This document shows, one piece after another, positions 35,041-42,901 of a DNA stretch of 64,000 bases. Made by a program: the position numbers and the translations under genes. Numbering within the stretch: position 1 is the first letter of the stretch; each line of letters begins with the position of its first letter. The DNA is from Actinacidiphila oryziradicis (lineage in GTDB: Bacteria > Actinomycetota > Actinomycetes > Streptomycetales > Streptomycetaceae). Where the stretch lies: positions 84,391-148,390 of the forward strand of contig NZ_SUMC01000021.1 in NCBI RefSeq assembly GCF_005047355.1, written 5' to 3'. A model generated the notes under the pieces. The model did no database searches, had not been told where the DNA came from, and saw only the letters and a list, made by a program, of their open reading frames with translations.

Positions 35041-35049
35041 CGGGCGGGT

Positions 35050-35082
35050 GGGGGGGGGGGGGGGCCCCCCCCCCCCCCCCCC
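35050..35082. other. Homopolymer junction: 15 G followed by 18 C
   Basis: An uninterrupted run of G (35050-35064) is followed by an uninterrupted run of C (35065-35082). It can fold on itself as a perfect hairpin. It separates two unrelated gene fragments. It may be a sequencing or assembly artefact at a contig join, or a real breakpoint. Confidence 0.8.
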
Positions 35083-35098
35083 GGCTCCCGTCCCGCTC

Positions 35099-35322
35099 TC
35101 AGCTGTTGCGGAGCACCGGCAGCAGGACATCGTCGACCAACCGGGTCATGTACAGGGAGAACCCCGGTCCGTCGCCGAACAGCCCCATTTCGATTTCCCG
35201 TGTTGCCTTCATCGCGTTCAGCCCGGCGTCACCGCGAATTCCCTTGAGCCGCCTGAATGCCCACCAGGCCAAGTGGTAGGCGCCCGTGCCCTGTGCCGGG
35301 AACTGGTGGCGGTCAGGCCAAG
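35099..35322 (-). pseudogene. C-terminal fragment of an unrecognised protein
   Basis: The minus frame reads GAYHLAWWAFRRLKGIRGDA, GLNAMKATREIEMGLFGDGP and GFSLYMTRLVDDVLLPVLRN, ending at 35099. The composition and pattern are those of a real, mostly helical protein end. There is no start codon and a stop lies about 75 codons upstream, so the body is lost. I do not recognise the family. Confidence 0.45.
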
Positions 35323-35571
35323 ACGGTGGTCACCGTTTTGATTCCTGGCCCACTCGCTCCAGGCGGCTCCTTCCGGCTCTCGGAGCCGACCTGGCGCTTC
35401 GAGGTTTAACGGTGAGCCAACCATCGTCACCGAGTGGAGTCATCTTTCCGCCGTTCGGCCCAGCACAGCAGGCCCCCTCAGAACCACTCCCATAGCGTTC
35501 AGGCGCAGGGGGATTTAACCGGTTCAGCGGGGGATTCAACCAGGCTCCCCCACGGTCATAAGGAGTCTTCC

Positions 35572-36726
35572 GTGCAATTCGCACCTAAAGCGGGCGGCGC
35601 ACTCGCCGCCATCGTGCTGGCCCTCGGGTTTGCCGCCCTCCCCACCCCGGCCTCCGCCGCACCGGTCACCTGCGACAAGGCGGCCCTCGTGGCCGCCATC
35701 AGCGCCGCCAATCTGGCGGGCGGCGGCACCATCGACCTGGCCGCGAACTGCGTCTACTCCCTCGACACGGTCCAGCCTCCCGTCGGCGGCAGCGGACCGA
35801 ACGGGCTGCCGGTGATCACCGAGCCCATCACCATCAACGGCTTCAACTCCATCATCGAACGCGCCGCCGCCCCCCTCACCCCGAACTTCCGCATATTCGA
35901 GGTCGGCGGCACGAACGGCAAGCTCACCCTCAACAGAGTCACCCTGCACAACGGCAACCCCATAGTCCTCGATACCGAGTACGGCGGCGCCATCCTCGTC
36001 AACAGCGGCCGCGTCCTGGCCGTCAGCAACAGCATCCTGACCAGCAACACCGCCCATGAGGGCGGCGCCATCGCTTCCTTCAGCGGCAGCAGCACCACGA
36101 TCTCCAGCAGCACCGTCAACGGCAATACCGTCGACTGGGGCGGCGGCGGCCTCTACACCCTCGGCGGCAGCATCACGATCCGCTCCACCACTGTGTCGGG
36201 CAACAAAGCCCACCACGGCGGCGGCATTCACAGTCTCGGCACCCTGCTCGTGCAGTCCAGCATCGTGCGGGACAACTCCGCCCAGGCTGCTCAGGGGGGC
36301 GGTATCTCTAGCACCGACACCGGGACGATCGACAGCAGCAGCGTACAGAACAACACCGCCGGCACCGGCGGCGGCGTCTACAACTTCCCCGGCGCCACTC
36401 TGACCGTCAAATCCAGCACCATCAGCGGGAACACCGCGGCCGACCAGGGCGGCGGGATCGGCAACGTCGGCACACTCAACATCAGCTCCTCCCAGCTCTC
36501 GGCCAACAAGGTCACCGCTGCCGGTTCCCAGGGCGGGGGGCTCTACAACGGCTTGGGCACGGCGACCCTCACCAACAGCTCCGTGGCGGGCAACAGCGCG
36601 GTGCTCGAAGCCGGCGGCATCTTCAAGAACCCCGGCAGCACGGTCAACCTGGTGACCAGCTCCGTCTCCGGCAACACACCCAACAACTGCCGGCCCCCCG
36701 GCGCCGTCCCCGGCTGCACCAACTAG
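35572..36726 (+). CDS. Secreted right-handed parallel beta-helix protein
   Basis: This 384-aa exported protein starts at GTG 35572 after AAGGAG. It has a signal peptide cleaved near PASAAP (about residue 26). The rest is repeats of about 22-24 residues of the type (S/T)x(V/I)SGN.A...GGG(I/L).(N/S).G, as in polymorphic outer-membrane / pectate-lyase-like beta-helices. Examples are SSTTISSSTVNGNTVDWGGG and STISGNTAADQGGGIGNVG. A single Cys pair lies near each end. It is probably cell-surface or extracellular and polysaccharide-associated; no catalytic residues can be assigned. Confidence 0.8.
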   Translation: MQFAPKAGGALAAIVLALGFAALPTPASAAPVTCDKAALVAAISAANLAGGGTIDLAANCVYSLDTVQPPVGGSGPNGLPVITEPITINGFNSIIERAAAPLTPNFRIFEVGGTNGKLTLNRVTLHNGNPIVLDTEYGGAILVNSGRVLAVSNSILTSNTAHEGGAIASFSGSSTTISSSTVNGNTVDWGGGGLYTLGGSITIRSTTVSGNKAHHGGGIHSLGTLLVQSSIVRDNSAQAAQGGGISSTDTGTIDSSSVQNNTAGTGGGVYNFPGATLTVKSSTISGNTAADQGGGIGNVGTLNISSSQLSANKVTAAGSQGGGLYNGLGTATLTNSSVAGNSAVLEAGGIFKNPGSTVNLVTSSVSGNTPNNCRPPGAVPGCTN

Positions 36727-36751
36727 CCCCACCCGCTGCGCAAGACGAAAC

Positions 36752-36785
36752 CCCGGCGACCGGACTCGAGTTCCAGCCGCCGGGG
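36752..36785. terminator. Hairpin after the beta-helix gene
   Basis: CCCCGGCG at 36752 pairs with CGCCGGGG ending at 36785 across an 18-nt loop, 26 bp after the stop codon of the beta-helix gene. Confidence 0.65.
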
Positions 36786-36895
36786 AACCTACCTCCATGT
36801 GAGTGGCTGGATCAAGACACTCATCAAACTACAGACTGGGATCCAGGCACGCTCCGGGGCTCATAATGTCGGGAATCCCGATCATGGAGGACCTC

Positions 36896-37531
36896 ATGAG
36901 TGCCATAGACGCGTACCTGGGCGCCGCAGGTCAGGCAGTAGCCCTGCTGCGGAAGCCGGAAGTTGCCGCAGCGTGGGAACAGCCCAGCGCGTTGGCAGAG
37001 ATGACGGTCGGCGGCCTGGCCGGCCACCTTGCCTATCAGATCTTCAGCGTCGGCTCCGCGATGCAAGAGCCCACGTCCGAAGCGGCGCCGATTCCGCTGC
37101 TGGAACACTATGCGCGTGCCGTGTGGATCGACGCGCCGCTCGACGGGGAGATCAACGTCGGTATTCGGGCGAAGGGCGAGGGCATCGCGTCCGAGGGAGC
37201 ACAGTCGTTGTGGAAGCGCGCCCAGGCTTCGTTCGCTGAGCAGCAGACGAATCTTGCGGGGCATTCAGGCGACCAGGCTGTGTTCATGCCGCAGACGGGT
37301 TGGGCGCTGAGTCTCAACGATTTCCTCGCCACGCGGATGATGGAGCTCGCCGTGCACATGGACGATCTCGCTGTCAGCGTGGGGCTCGCCGCACAAGAGC
37401 TCCCGGACGCCGCCTTCGACCCCGTGCTCGTGCTGTTGGCCCGGCTCGCCGTCCGACGGCATGGCCAAGCGGCGTTGCTGCGAGCGTTGAGCCGGGCGGA
37501 GCGAGCGCCAGCGGTGATCAACGCGATCTGA
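36896..37531 (+). CDS. Maleylpyruvate isomerase N-terminal domain (DinB-like) protein
   Basis: This 211-aa helical-bundle protein of the mycothiol-dependent isomerase/MDMPI-N type has GGLAGHLAYQIFSVGSAM (first metal His) and RMMELAVHMDDLAVSVGL (Glu and second His, about residues 150-167). ATG 36896 has GGAGG 7 nt upstream; upstream in-frame ATGs have no site. It likely binds mycothiol and a divalent metal. The substrate is unknown. It is a single gene. Confidence 0.83.
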   Translation: MSAIDAYLGAAGQAVALLRKPEVAAAWEQPSALAEMTVGGLAGHLAYQIFSVGSAMQEPTSEAAPIPLLEHYARAVWIDAPLDGEINVGIRAKGEGIASEGAQSLWKRAQASFAEQQTNLAGHSGDQAVFMPQTGWALSLNDFLATRMMELAVHMDDLAVSVGLAAQELPDAAFDPVLVLLARLAVRRHGQAALLRALSRAERAPAVINAI

Positions 37532-37640
37532 CCTCATCGCGGCGCACCTAAAGGTTGTCCGTGACTCTCTGGGCGCTTGCGCGTTGGTCAGGTCGTGGGT
37601 GTATCGGTGACCTCGTGGATCCGCGCTGTCGAGCACGAGC

Positions 37641-38189
37641 TCAACCGGACGGCGTGACCGAGGACCACACGCCGAACCACTGCTCGGCGCCCCACTCCTC
37701 GAACCGTTGCACCTCCGTGAACCCCAGCTTCGCCGCGAGGCGCATCGAGCGGTCGTTGGCGGTCTGGGTGCAGAGCACCACCGGCTCGCCGGGAAGCGCG
37801 TCGGCGAACCAGCCGAGCGCCGCCGCGCACGCCTCGGCGGCGTACCCGCGTCCCCACGCCTCTGGCAGGAGCAGGTAGCCGAGTTCGGCCTCCCCGGCAT
37901 CCGGACGGACATGACTCCGATGCTCCGCGTCGCGCCGGTTGAGCTCGATGGTGCCGATCACCGCTCCGTCGAGCTCGATCACGAAAAGGCCAGGGCGCCG
38001 CCCGGGCACCTCAGGCACCGCGCGCTCGAGCTCATCACGCGGTCGAGGGCCACCGAGGTAGGTGCCCACCTCTGGCGAGGCGAACAGCTCGATGAACGCC
38101 GCACGGTCCCGGGCCTCGGGCTCGCGGAGCACCAGCCGCTCGGTCCTGATCGGGGCAGGTGGCCAGGCGACGGGTCCGAGCTCAGTCAT
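37641..38189 (-). CDS. GNAT N-acetyltransferase
   Basis: This 182-aa RimJ/RimL-like acetyltransferase has IRTERLVLREPEARDRAAFI at the N-terminus, ELGYLLLPEAWGRGYAAEAC carrying the acetyl-CoA signature (WGRGYA), and a C-terminal CTQTANDRSMRLAAKLGFTE. ATG 38189 was preferred over an upstream TTG. It may acetylate protein N-termini or small amines. It is a single gene with a monooxygenase remnant upstream. Confidence 0.88.
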   Translation of the reverse strand: MTELGPVAWPPAPIRTERLVLREPEARDRAAFIELFASPEVGTYLGGPRPRDELERAVPEVPGRRPGLFVIELDGAVIGTIELNRRDAEHRSHVRPDAGEAELGYLLLPEAWGRGYAAEACAAALGWFADALPGEPVVLCTQTANDRSMRLAAKLGFTEVQRFEEWGAEQWFGVWSSVTPSG

Positions 38190-38252
38190 GGCGGGCAACC
38201 TATCGCACGCCCGCCGGGCAGGAGCCTCAGACGACCCACAGCGGCAGCAGCT

Positions 38253-38490
38253 TCAGTCGGACAGATCGGTGCGGCGTCCGGAGGCATCGACCACGAGGTC
38301 CGCGGTCCAGGTACGGCCGTCGGCGGTATGCACGCCGATGACGCGGCACGGGTCGTCCGGGGCGGTGATCAGCCCGACCACGCGCGCTCCCCTGACGGTG
38401 CGGACGCCGGCCCGCGCCTCGGTCCGCTCGCGCAGGACGAACTCGAACGTCGACCGGCGGGCGAGCACCATGCCCCTGAGACAGGGGATG
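38253..38490 (-). pseudogene. FAD-dependent monooxygenase, internal remnant
   Basis: The minus frame reads LARRSTFEFVLRERTEARAG, VRTVRGARVVGLI and then DGRTWTADLVVDASGRRTDL to a stop at 38253. This matches the region around the conserved D(A/G).G of FAD-dependent tryptophan halogenase / geranylgeranyl-reductase-like oxidoreductases. Both the N-terminal GXGXXG and the C-terminal half are missing. The 5' break coincides with the 84-bp repeat at 38497. Confidence 0.65.
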
Positions 38491-38496
38491 GGCCGA

Positions 38497-38580
38497 CCGT
38501 GCTGTATCTGGGATGGAGCCGTCACCTGTCTGTGAGTTCCCGTCAGGATCATCGCGGGAGTCAGAACTTGAGCGTCAGCC
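38497..38580 (+). repeat. 84-bp dispersed repeat, copy A
   Basis: This segment (starting CCGTGCTGTATCTGGGATGG, ending AACTTGAGCGTCAGCC) recurs in inverse orientation at 56247-56330 with only 5 mismatches by eye. It is non-coding and borders a truncated monooxygenase on one side and an intact lipoprotein gene on the other. It may be the end of a lost insertion sequence or a small non-autonomous element. Confidence 0.75.
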
Positions 38581-38582
38581 TT

Positions 38583-39242
38583 ATGTGGAAGGCACCTGCC
38601 TTGCGTACCAACCGACCGGCCCCCGTCCTTCTCATCGCCTCCGCCGCGCTGGCCCTGGCCCTGACCCCGACCCTGACCGCCTGCGGCGGCTCCGGTTCCG
38701 GCTCCGGCTCGGTGTCCGTGGCGGAGTCAGGGGCGGCCCCGACGAGCGCGGCACCGAGCCCGAGCGCGAGCGCGAGTTCCTCCCCCTCCGCCGGGAAGAA
38801 CGCGGGCCGGGCGGTGGACTGCACGGTCGCTCGCCTGACCCTGGTGGTCAAGAAGGTGTCGAGCCCGGTCAACCACATCGTCATCGAGGCGGTCAACAAG
38901 GGCTCGCGGGCCTGCCGCCTCTACGAGTTCCCGTACATGAGGTTCACCGCCGACCGGGAGGAGCCGGTGGAGCCGGTCGAGGAGAGCAACCCGCACACCA
39001 TCGTGACGATCGCCCCGGGCGCCACGGCGTACGCGGGCGTGACGATCGCGTCCGCCGACGGCAGCGCCGCCGGCAGCGGCCACAAGGCCGCCACCCTCGG
39101 CCTGGTCCTGACGGGCGCGGGGGGCGGCGCGGTAACGGATGAGTTGCACCTCCCCCTGCCCGGCGGTTCGCTCTACGTCGAGGACAACGCGGCGCGGGTC
39201 ACCTACTGGGAGAACTCCCTGGCGGAGGCCCTGACGTGGTGA
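38583..39242 (+). CDS. DUF4232 lipoprotein
   Basis: This protein of 219 aa (213 aa if the TTG at 38601 is used, which has GGAAGG upstream) has a lipoprotein signal with lipobox LTAC|GG near residue 39. A Gly/Ser linker follows, then a DUF4232 domain: DCTVARLTLVVKKV, IVIEAVNKGSRACRLYEFPY, IVTIAPGATAYAGVTI. It is expected to be anchored on the outer face of the membrane; the function is unknown. Its start lies 2 bp after the 84-bp repeat, so its promoter may come from, or have been displaced by, that repeat. Confidence 0.82.
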   Translation: MWKAPALRTNRPAPVLLIASAALALALTPTLTACGGSGSGSGSVSVAESGAAPTSAAPSPSASASSSPSAGKNAGRAVDCTVARLTLVVKKVSSPVNHIVIEAVNKGSRACRLYEFPYMRFTADREEPVEPVEESNPHTIVTIAPGATAYAGVTIASADGSAAGSGHKAATLGLVLTGAGGGAVTDELHLPLPGGSLYVEDNAARVTYWENSLAEALTW

Positions 39243-39252
39243 CCGGCCGGTC

Positions 39253-39300
39253 CGGGCTCACCGACCCGGGCTCACCGACCCGGGCTCACCGACCCGGGCT
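39253..39300. repeat. Tandem 14-bp repeat
   Basis: Three copies plus a partial copy of CGGGCTCACCGACC lie between the convergent DUF4232 and kinase genes and run up to the kinase stop codon. It has no visible function and may vary in copy number between strains. Confidence 0.7.
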
Positions 39301-41399
39301 CACTGGTCGGGGTTCACTGAGAGGGCGGTGAACCCGGCCATCGCCACGATCGCGTCCTTGACCAGGAGCACGCCGGCCGCCCCGTCCATGCCGTCCCCGG
39401 CCTGGACCCCGGTGCTGTCCAGCGCCGTCGTACGCCACAACTCCGCGCCGCTGCCCCGGTCCAGGGCCAGCACGCTGCCGATCCGGGTGGCGAGATACAC
39501 CCGCCCGTACGCCGCCGACAGCACCGGCGCCGACAGGTTCTCCAGGCCCGTCGCGCGCTGCCACAGCCGCTTGCCGTCGGCGGCGGACACGGCCGTGACG
39601 GTGCCGTTGGTCCCGGTGAAGTACACGGTGCCGTCCAGCAGTGTCGGCGTCCCGCCCGCGACGTTCACCGGGTGGGCCAGCGTCTGGCGGCGTACCGCGC
39701 CGGTGTCCGGGTCGACGCGGAGCAGGGCCGTGAACCGCTGACCGCTGGTGCCGGGGGCCACGTAGAGCAGTTGACCGCCGGACGCGCCGAGGCCGGTCGC
39801 GCCGGCCGGCAGGGTCGCGAGCTTGCGCGCCGTGCCGTCGGCCGGGTCGAGGCGCTGCAGGGTGACCGGGCCCCTGACCACGTCGTTGCCGGTCGCGCAT
39901 TCGGCGTACGGGACGCCCCCGGCCACCGTCGGCAGGCAGTACGAGGGGACCCCGGACCGCCACAGCTCCTTGCCGGCGGTGTCGTACGCGACGAAGCCCC
40001 GGGCGTCGCCGGTGGCCGTCAGCAGCCCGCCGCCGAACAGCAGTGCCGGGTGGTCCTGTGGGTTGTCCGCGAGCCACCGCCGCTTGCCGTCCGCGGTGTC
40101 CAGGGCCGCCACCTTCCAGCCGCCCCCCACCCACACGGGCACGTAGACCAGCCCGTCCCGCACCCCGTAGGGCGTCACGTACTGCGAGGTGTCGCCGGCC
40201 CGCCACTTCACCCGCCCGGTGGCCGGGTCGATCTTGGCGAGCGTGAAGCCCTCCCCGCCGCAGTACAGGTCGCCGCCCCCGGTGACGCAGCCCGGTGTGC
40301 CCCAAATGGCGGGTGCCGCCTCGGCCGACACCTCGTGCCGCAGCGTCGTCCGCCAGGCCCGCCACCCCGCGGGCAGGGAAGCGGTGTGCGCGGCGGTCGG
40401 GCCGTACGAGCCGCCCAGCGCGAAGACGCCCGCGACGGTCAGCCCGGTGACGGCGACCGCCGCGCCCAGGACGGTGAGCACCCTGCGCCCGCGCTGCCGG
40501 GGTTCGGTCTGAGCGTGGGTCCGGGGCTCGACGGCAGCCATGGTCGCGGGCTTCCGGCCGCCCGTGACCACGTCGGCCGGCAGCGGCTGGAGCTCGTCCG
40601 GCAGCGCGCGGAACAGCTCGCGGAGCTCCGGCAGCGCCGGGCGCGCGGCCGGGTCCTTGTCCAGGCAGCGCGCCACGATGCCGCGCAGCGGCTCCGCGAC
40701 GAGGTCCAGCCGGGGCGGCTCGTACATCACCTGATACCCCGCCATGTACGGGGTGTCCGCGTCGAACGGCCCGTGCCCGGTGGCCGCGTACGCCAGCAGC
40801 GACCCGAGGGAGAAGATGTCGGAGGCGGGGGTCACCTCGCGCGGCGACCGCAGTTGCTCCGGTGACATGAACGGGGGCGTGCCGATCACGCTGCCCGTGA
40901 CGGTCAGCGGCTCGTTGCCGGCGGCCCGCGAGATGCCGAAGTCGATGACGCGCGGCCCGTCCTCGGCCATCAGCACGTTCGCCGGTTTCAGGTCCCGGTG
41001 CACCACCCCGGCCCGGTGGATGTCCCGCAGCGCCTCCGCGAGCCCGAGCGCCAGCGCCCGCAACCGCGCCCCGCCCAGCGGACCGTCGCGGTCCACCAGC
41101 CCGGCCAGGTTGCTGCCCGGCACGTACAGCGTGGCCATCCACGGCCGGTCGGCGTCCGGGTCCGCGTCCACCACCGACGCCGTGAACGCCCCGCTCACCC
41201 GCCGTGCCGCCTCGATCTCCTGCCGGAACCGGGTACGGAACTGCGGGTCGTCGGCGTACTGCGCGTGCACGACCTTGACCGCGACCTGCCGCCCCGACTC
41301 CGACCGCCCCAGGAACACCGCCCCCATGCCGCCGGTGCCGAGCCGGTCGACGAGAACGTACTCACCTATCGCACCAGGATCCCCGGTGTTCAACGGCAT
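39300..41399 (-). CDS. Serine/threonine protein kinase with extracellular PQQ-like beta-propeller
   Basis: This 699-aa receptor-like kinase has a complete N-terminal Hanks-type domain: glycine loop RLGTGGMGAV (19-28), Lys42, catalytic HRDLKPAN (134-141, Asp136), DFG at 153-155 and GTPPFMSPEQ. A transmembrane helix spans about 306-329. The extracytoplasmic part has PQQ/beta-propeller repeats (PATGRVKWRAGD, DTADGKRRWLAD, AADGKRLWQRAT, DRGSGAELWRT). It should sense an extracellular ligand and phosphorylate cytoplasmic targets. It is a single gene; a long antisense frame over it is a codon-bias shadow. Confidence 0.93.
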   Translation of the reverse strand: MPLNTGDPGAIGEYVLVDRLGTGGMGAVFLGRSESGRQVAVKVVHAQYADDPQFRTRFRQEIEAARRVSGAFTASVVDADPDADRPWMATLYVPGSNLAGLVDRDGPLGGARLRALALGLAEALRDIHRAGVVHRDLKPANVLMAEDGPRVIDFGISRAAGNEPLTVTGSVIGTPPFMSPEQLRSPREVTPASDIFSLGSLLAYAATGHGPFDADTPYMAGYQVMYEPPRLDLVAEPLRGIVARCLDKDPAARPALPELRELFRALPDELQPLPADVVTGGRKPATMAAVEPRTHAQTEPRQRGRRVLTVLGAAVAVTGLTVAGVFALGGSYGPTAAHTASLPAGWRAWRTTLRHEVSAEAAPAIWGTPGCVTGGGDLYCGGEGFTLAKIDPATGRVKWRAGDTSQYVTPYGVRDGLVYVPVWVGGGWKVAALDTADGKRRWLADNPQDHPALLFGGGLLTATGDARGFVAYDTAGKELWRSGVPSYCLPTVAGGVPYAECATGNDVVRGPVTLQRLDPADGTARKLATLPAGATGLGASGGQLLYVAPGTSGQRFTALLRVDPDTGAVRRQTLAHPVNVAGGTPTLLDGTVYFTGTNGTVTAVSAADGKRLWQRATGLENLSAPVLSAAYGRVYLATRIGSVLALDRGSGAELWRTTALDSTGVQAGDGMDGAAGVLLVKDAIVAMAGFTALSVNPDQ

Positions 41400-41519
41400 G
41401 GACGATCAGACCTTCCCCGCACGCCTGCTTTGGGCAGCCCAGCCTAGCCCGCGCGGGCCGGGCCGCCGGTCCGGGTCCCATTCCCTGTCAGATCATGGGA
41501 GACCGTGAAACGAGGACCC

Positions 41520-41610
41520 ATGGATCCGGTCGTCGTCACCTCTGCCGGGACGGTCAAAGGGGTGTCCCAGGACGGGGAGAGGTGTTTTCGTCAGGTCCTG
41601 CCTGCGGCAG
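41520..41610 (+). pseudogene. Carboxylesterase-like N-terminal remnant
   Basis: ATG 41520 has GAGGA upstream. The first residues MDPVVVTSAGTVKGVSQDG match the beta-strand start of type-B carboxylesterases (VxTSAGxVRGxxxxG). The expected GIPYA and the rest are missing; after about 30 residues the frame continues in unrelated sequence to 41831. Confidence 0.5.
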
Positions 41611-41752
41611 AGCAGTTCCCGTCTCTGACGGTCGGCTCCGTCAGACCCGCAGCCAGCTGGCGATCCGATTCAGGTGGAACTCCTTGGACGTCGTACTCGC
41701 GCCGGTCCACGCCAGCAGTGTCGAGGGCGGTCAGCAGCTCGTGGTGGTTCAT
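41591..41752 (-). pseudogene. N-terminal remnant of an unrecognised gene
   Basis: ATG 41752, preceded by CAGGAA, encodes MNHHELLTALDTAGVDRREYDVQGV in two blocks (MNHHELLTALDTAG and VDRREYDVQGVPPESD), then ends after 53 codons, where it meets the facing esterase remnant. The start looks like a genuine conserved small protein. I do not recognise the family. Confidence 0.4.
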
Positions 41753-41784
41753 CAGGAGTTCCTGTTCGGTGGTACTGGCCGGGC

Positions 41785-41814
41785 CCTCCGCCCCGTCGGT
41801 CAGCGGGGCGGAGG
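41785..41814. terminator. Perfect 11-bp hairpin
   Basis: CCTCCGCCCCG and CGGGGCGGAGG are separated by an 8-nt loop. It lies between the remnants and the TetR gene (minus strand), 124 bp after the TetR stop, and is a plausible terminator for that transcript. Confidence 0.65.
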
Positions 41815-41937
41815 ACGGTGGGGGGCGCTAGCGGTGGTTTGTTGGAGGCGATGGGGATCTGGAGCGACGAAATCCATCGCAGCAGGTGCGTCATGTCCTG
41901 TATGGCGGCGCGGATCTCCTCGATCAGAGGGCGTTTG

Positions 41938-42639
41938 TCAACTTTGGCCCAGCGGTCTGGGGGGATCTTGCGCTGAGAGGTGTTCGGGGTGGGTCATGCC
42001 GTCGATCAGGGCCGTGGTCAGGCGGGTGAGAGTGGGTTCGAAGTCGATGCCGATGTGGGCCATGGCGGGCTCTTCGGCGTAGAGGCGGGTGAGTGTTTCG
42101 GCGGGGTGGCCGGCCTGCCACAGCGGTGCGGTCATCGCGATGACCCCGGTGATCAGGTCGCTCGCCTGGTCTTGGTTGAGTGTGCTGGCTGCGGTAATGG
42201 CGTCGGCGAGGGTTCCTACGGCGATGATGGCGACGCTTTTGAAGGCGTGTACGCGTTCGAAGGAGACCTCGCGTTCGAGGCTGAGTGTGACATGGGTCAG
42301 CAGGTCGCAGAAGAGTTGGCGCTCGGCGAGCGAGGCCGTCAGGATGCGGGCCAGTTCGCCCGAGGTGACGTCTTGGCGGCCTGCCAGTCGCGTGGCGATG
42401 TCGTGAGCCCAGTCGCGGTATCCCTCTTCGGTGAGGGCGAGCAGGATTTCTTCGCGTGAGGCGTAGTAGCGGCGTACGGCTGAGGCGTGCACGCCGGCCT
42501 GGGTGGCGATCGCCGTCAGGGTGACCGCGCGCACGCCGTCCCTGGTGCCCAGGGTGCGGGCCGCGGCCAGGAGGTCGGCGGCCCGCTGTTGTTTGTGGTG
42601 GCGGGAGTAGGCCCGCTGGAAGGGGTTCGCCTCTGTCAT
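41938..42639 (-). CDS. TetR family transcriptional repressor
   Basis: This 233-aa protein has an N-terminal TetR helix-turn-helix: ADLLAAARTLGTRDGVRAVT followed by LTAIATQAGVHASAVRRYYA. The Arg-Arg-Tyr-Tyr in place of the usual (Y/F)xHF still fits a TetR recognition helix. The remainder is an all-helical ligand domain with a C-terminal part of the tetracyclin-repressor-like type. ATG 42639 was chosen as the frame beyond it covers the operator. It is divergent from the oxidoreductase at 42902, and a 44-bp perfect palindrome lies 15 bp upstream of its start. Confidence 0.9.
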   Translation of the reverse strand: MTEANPFQRAYSRHHKQQRAADLLAAARTLGTRDGVRAVTLTAIATQAGVHASAVRRYYASREEILLALTEEGYRDWAHDIATRLAGRQDVTSGELARILTASLAERQLFCDLLTHVTLSLEREVSFERVHAFKSVAIIAVGTLADAITAASTLNQDQASDLITGVIAMTAPLWQAGHPAETLTRLYAEEPAMAHIGIDFEPTLTRLTTALIDGMTHPEHLSAQDPPRPLGQS

Positions 42640-42653
42640 ACGGCGATAGTAGC

Positions 42654-42697
42654 AACGCAATGCCCTTGCGTTGTTTACAACGCAAGGGCATTGCGTT
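42654..42697. promoter_or_regulatory. 44-bp perfect palindromic operator for the TetR pair
   Basis: Two 21-nt arms that are exact reverse complements (left arm starts AACGCAATGCCCTTGCG) surround a TT centre. Each arm itself contains the AACGCAA...TTGCGTT motif, so the site has nested symmetry suitable for two TetR dimers. It lies in the divergent promoter region and should control both tetR and the oxidoreductase. Confidence 0.85.
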
Positions 42698-42901
42698 ACT
42701 GTCGCGGTGTCGGCGCTCGCAAAAGAACAGCACGGAGTCGACGTCCACAGGGTGCGCCGGAGCAGCAGTGAGAGGCGCGCCTCCCCGTCGGCCGGACGGG
42801 GAGGCCCATCGGACTTCATCGATGGCCCCCAGCGCCCGAAGGCCGCCCCGGCCCCCGGGGCAACTGATCACACCCGCAGAGCACGAAACAGGAGTTTTCC
42901 C

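Noticed and set aside
34953..35322. One gene running through the G/C homopolymer
   Set aside because: The two sides match different things in different frames; poly-Gly/Pro translation through the run is not credible.
39286..41142. 618-codon minus-strand frame inside the kinase gene
   Set aside because: It lies in the same strand but another frame of a kinase with all Hanks motifs; Arg/Gly/Pro-rich, no recognisable domain.
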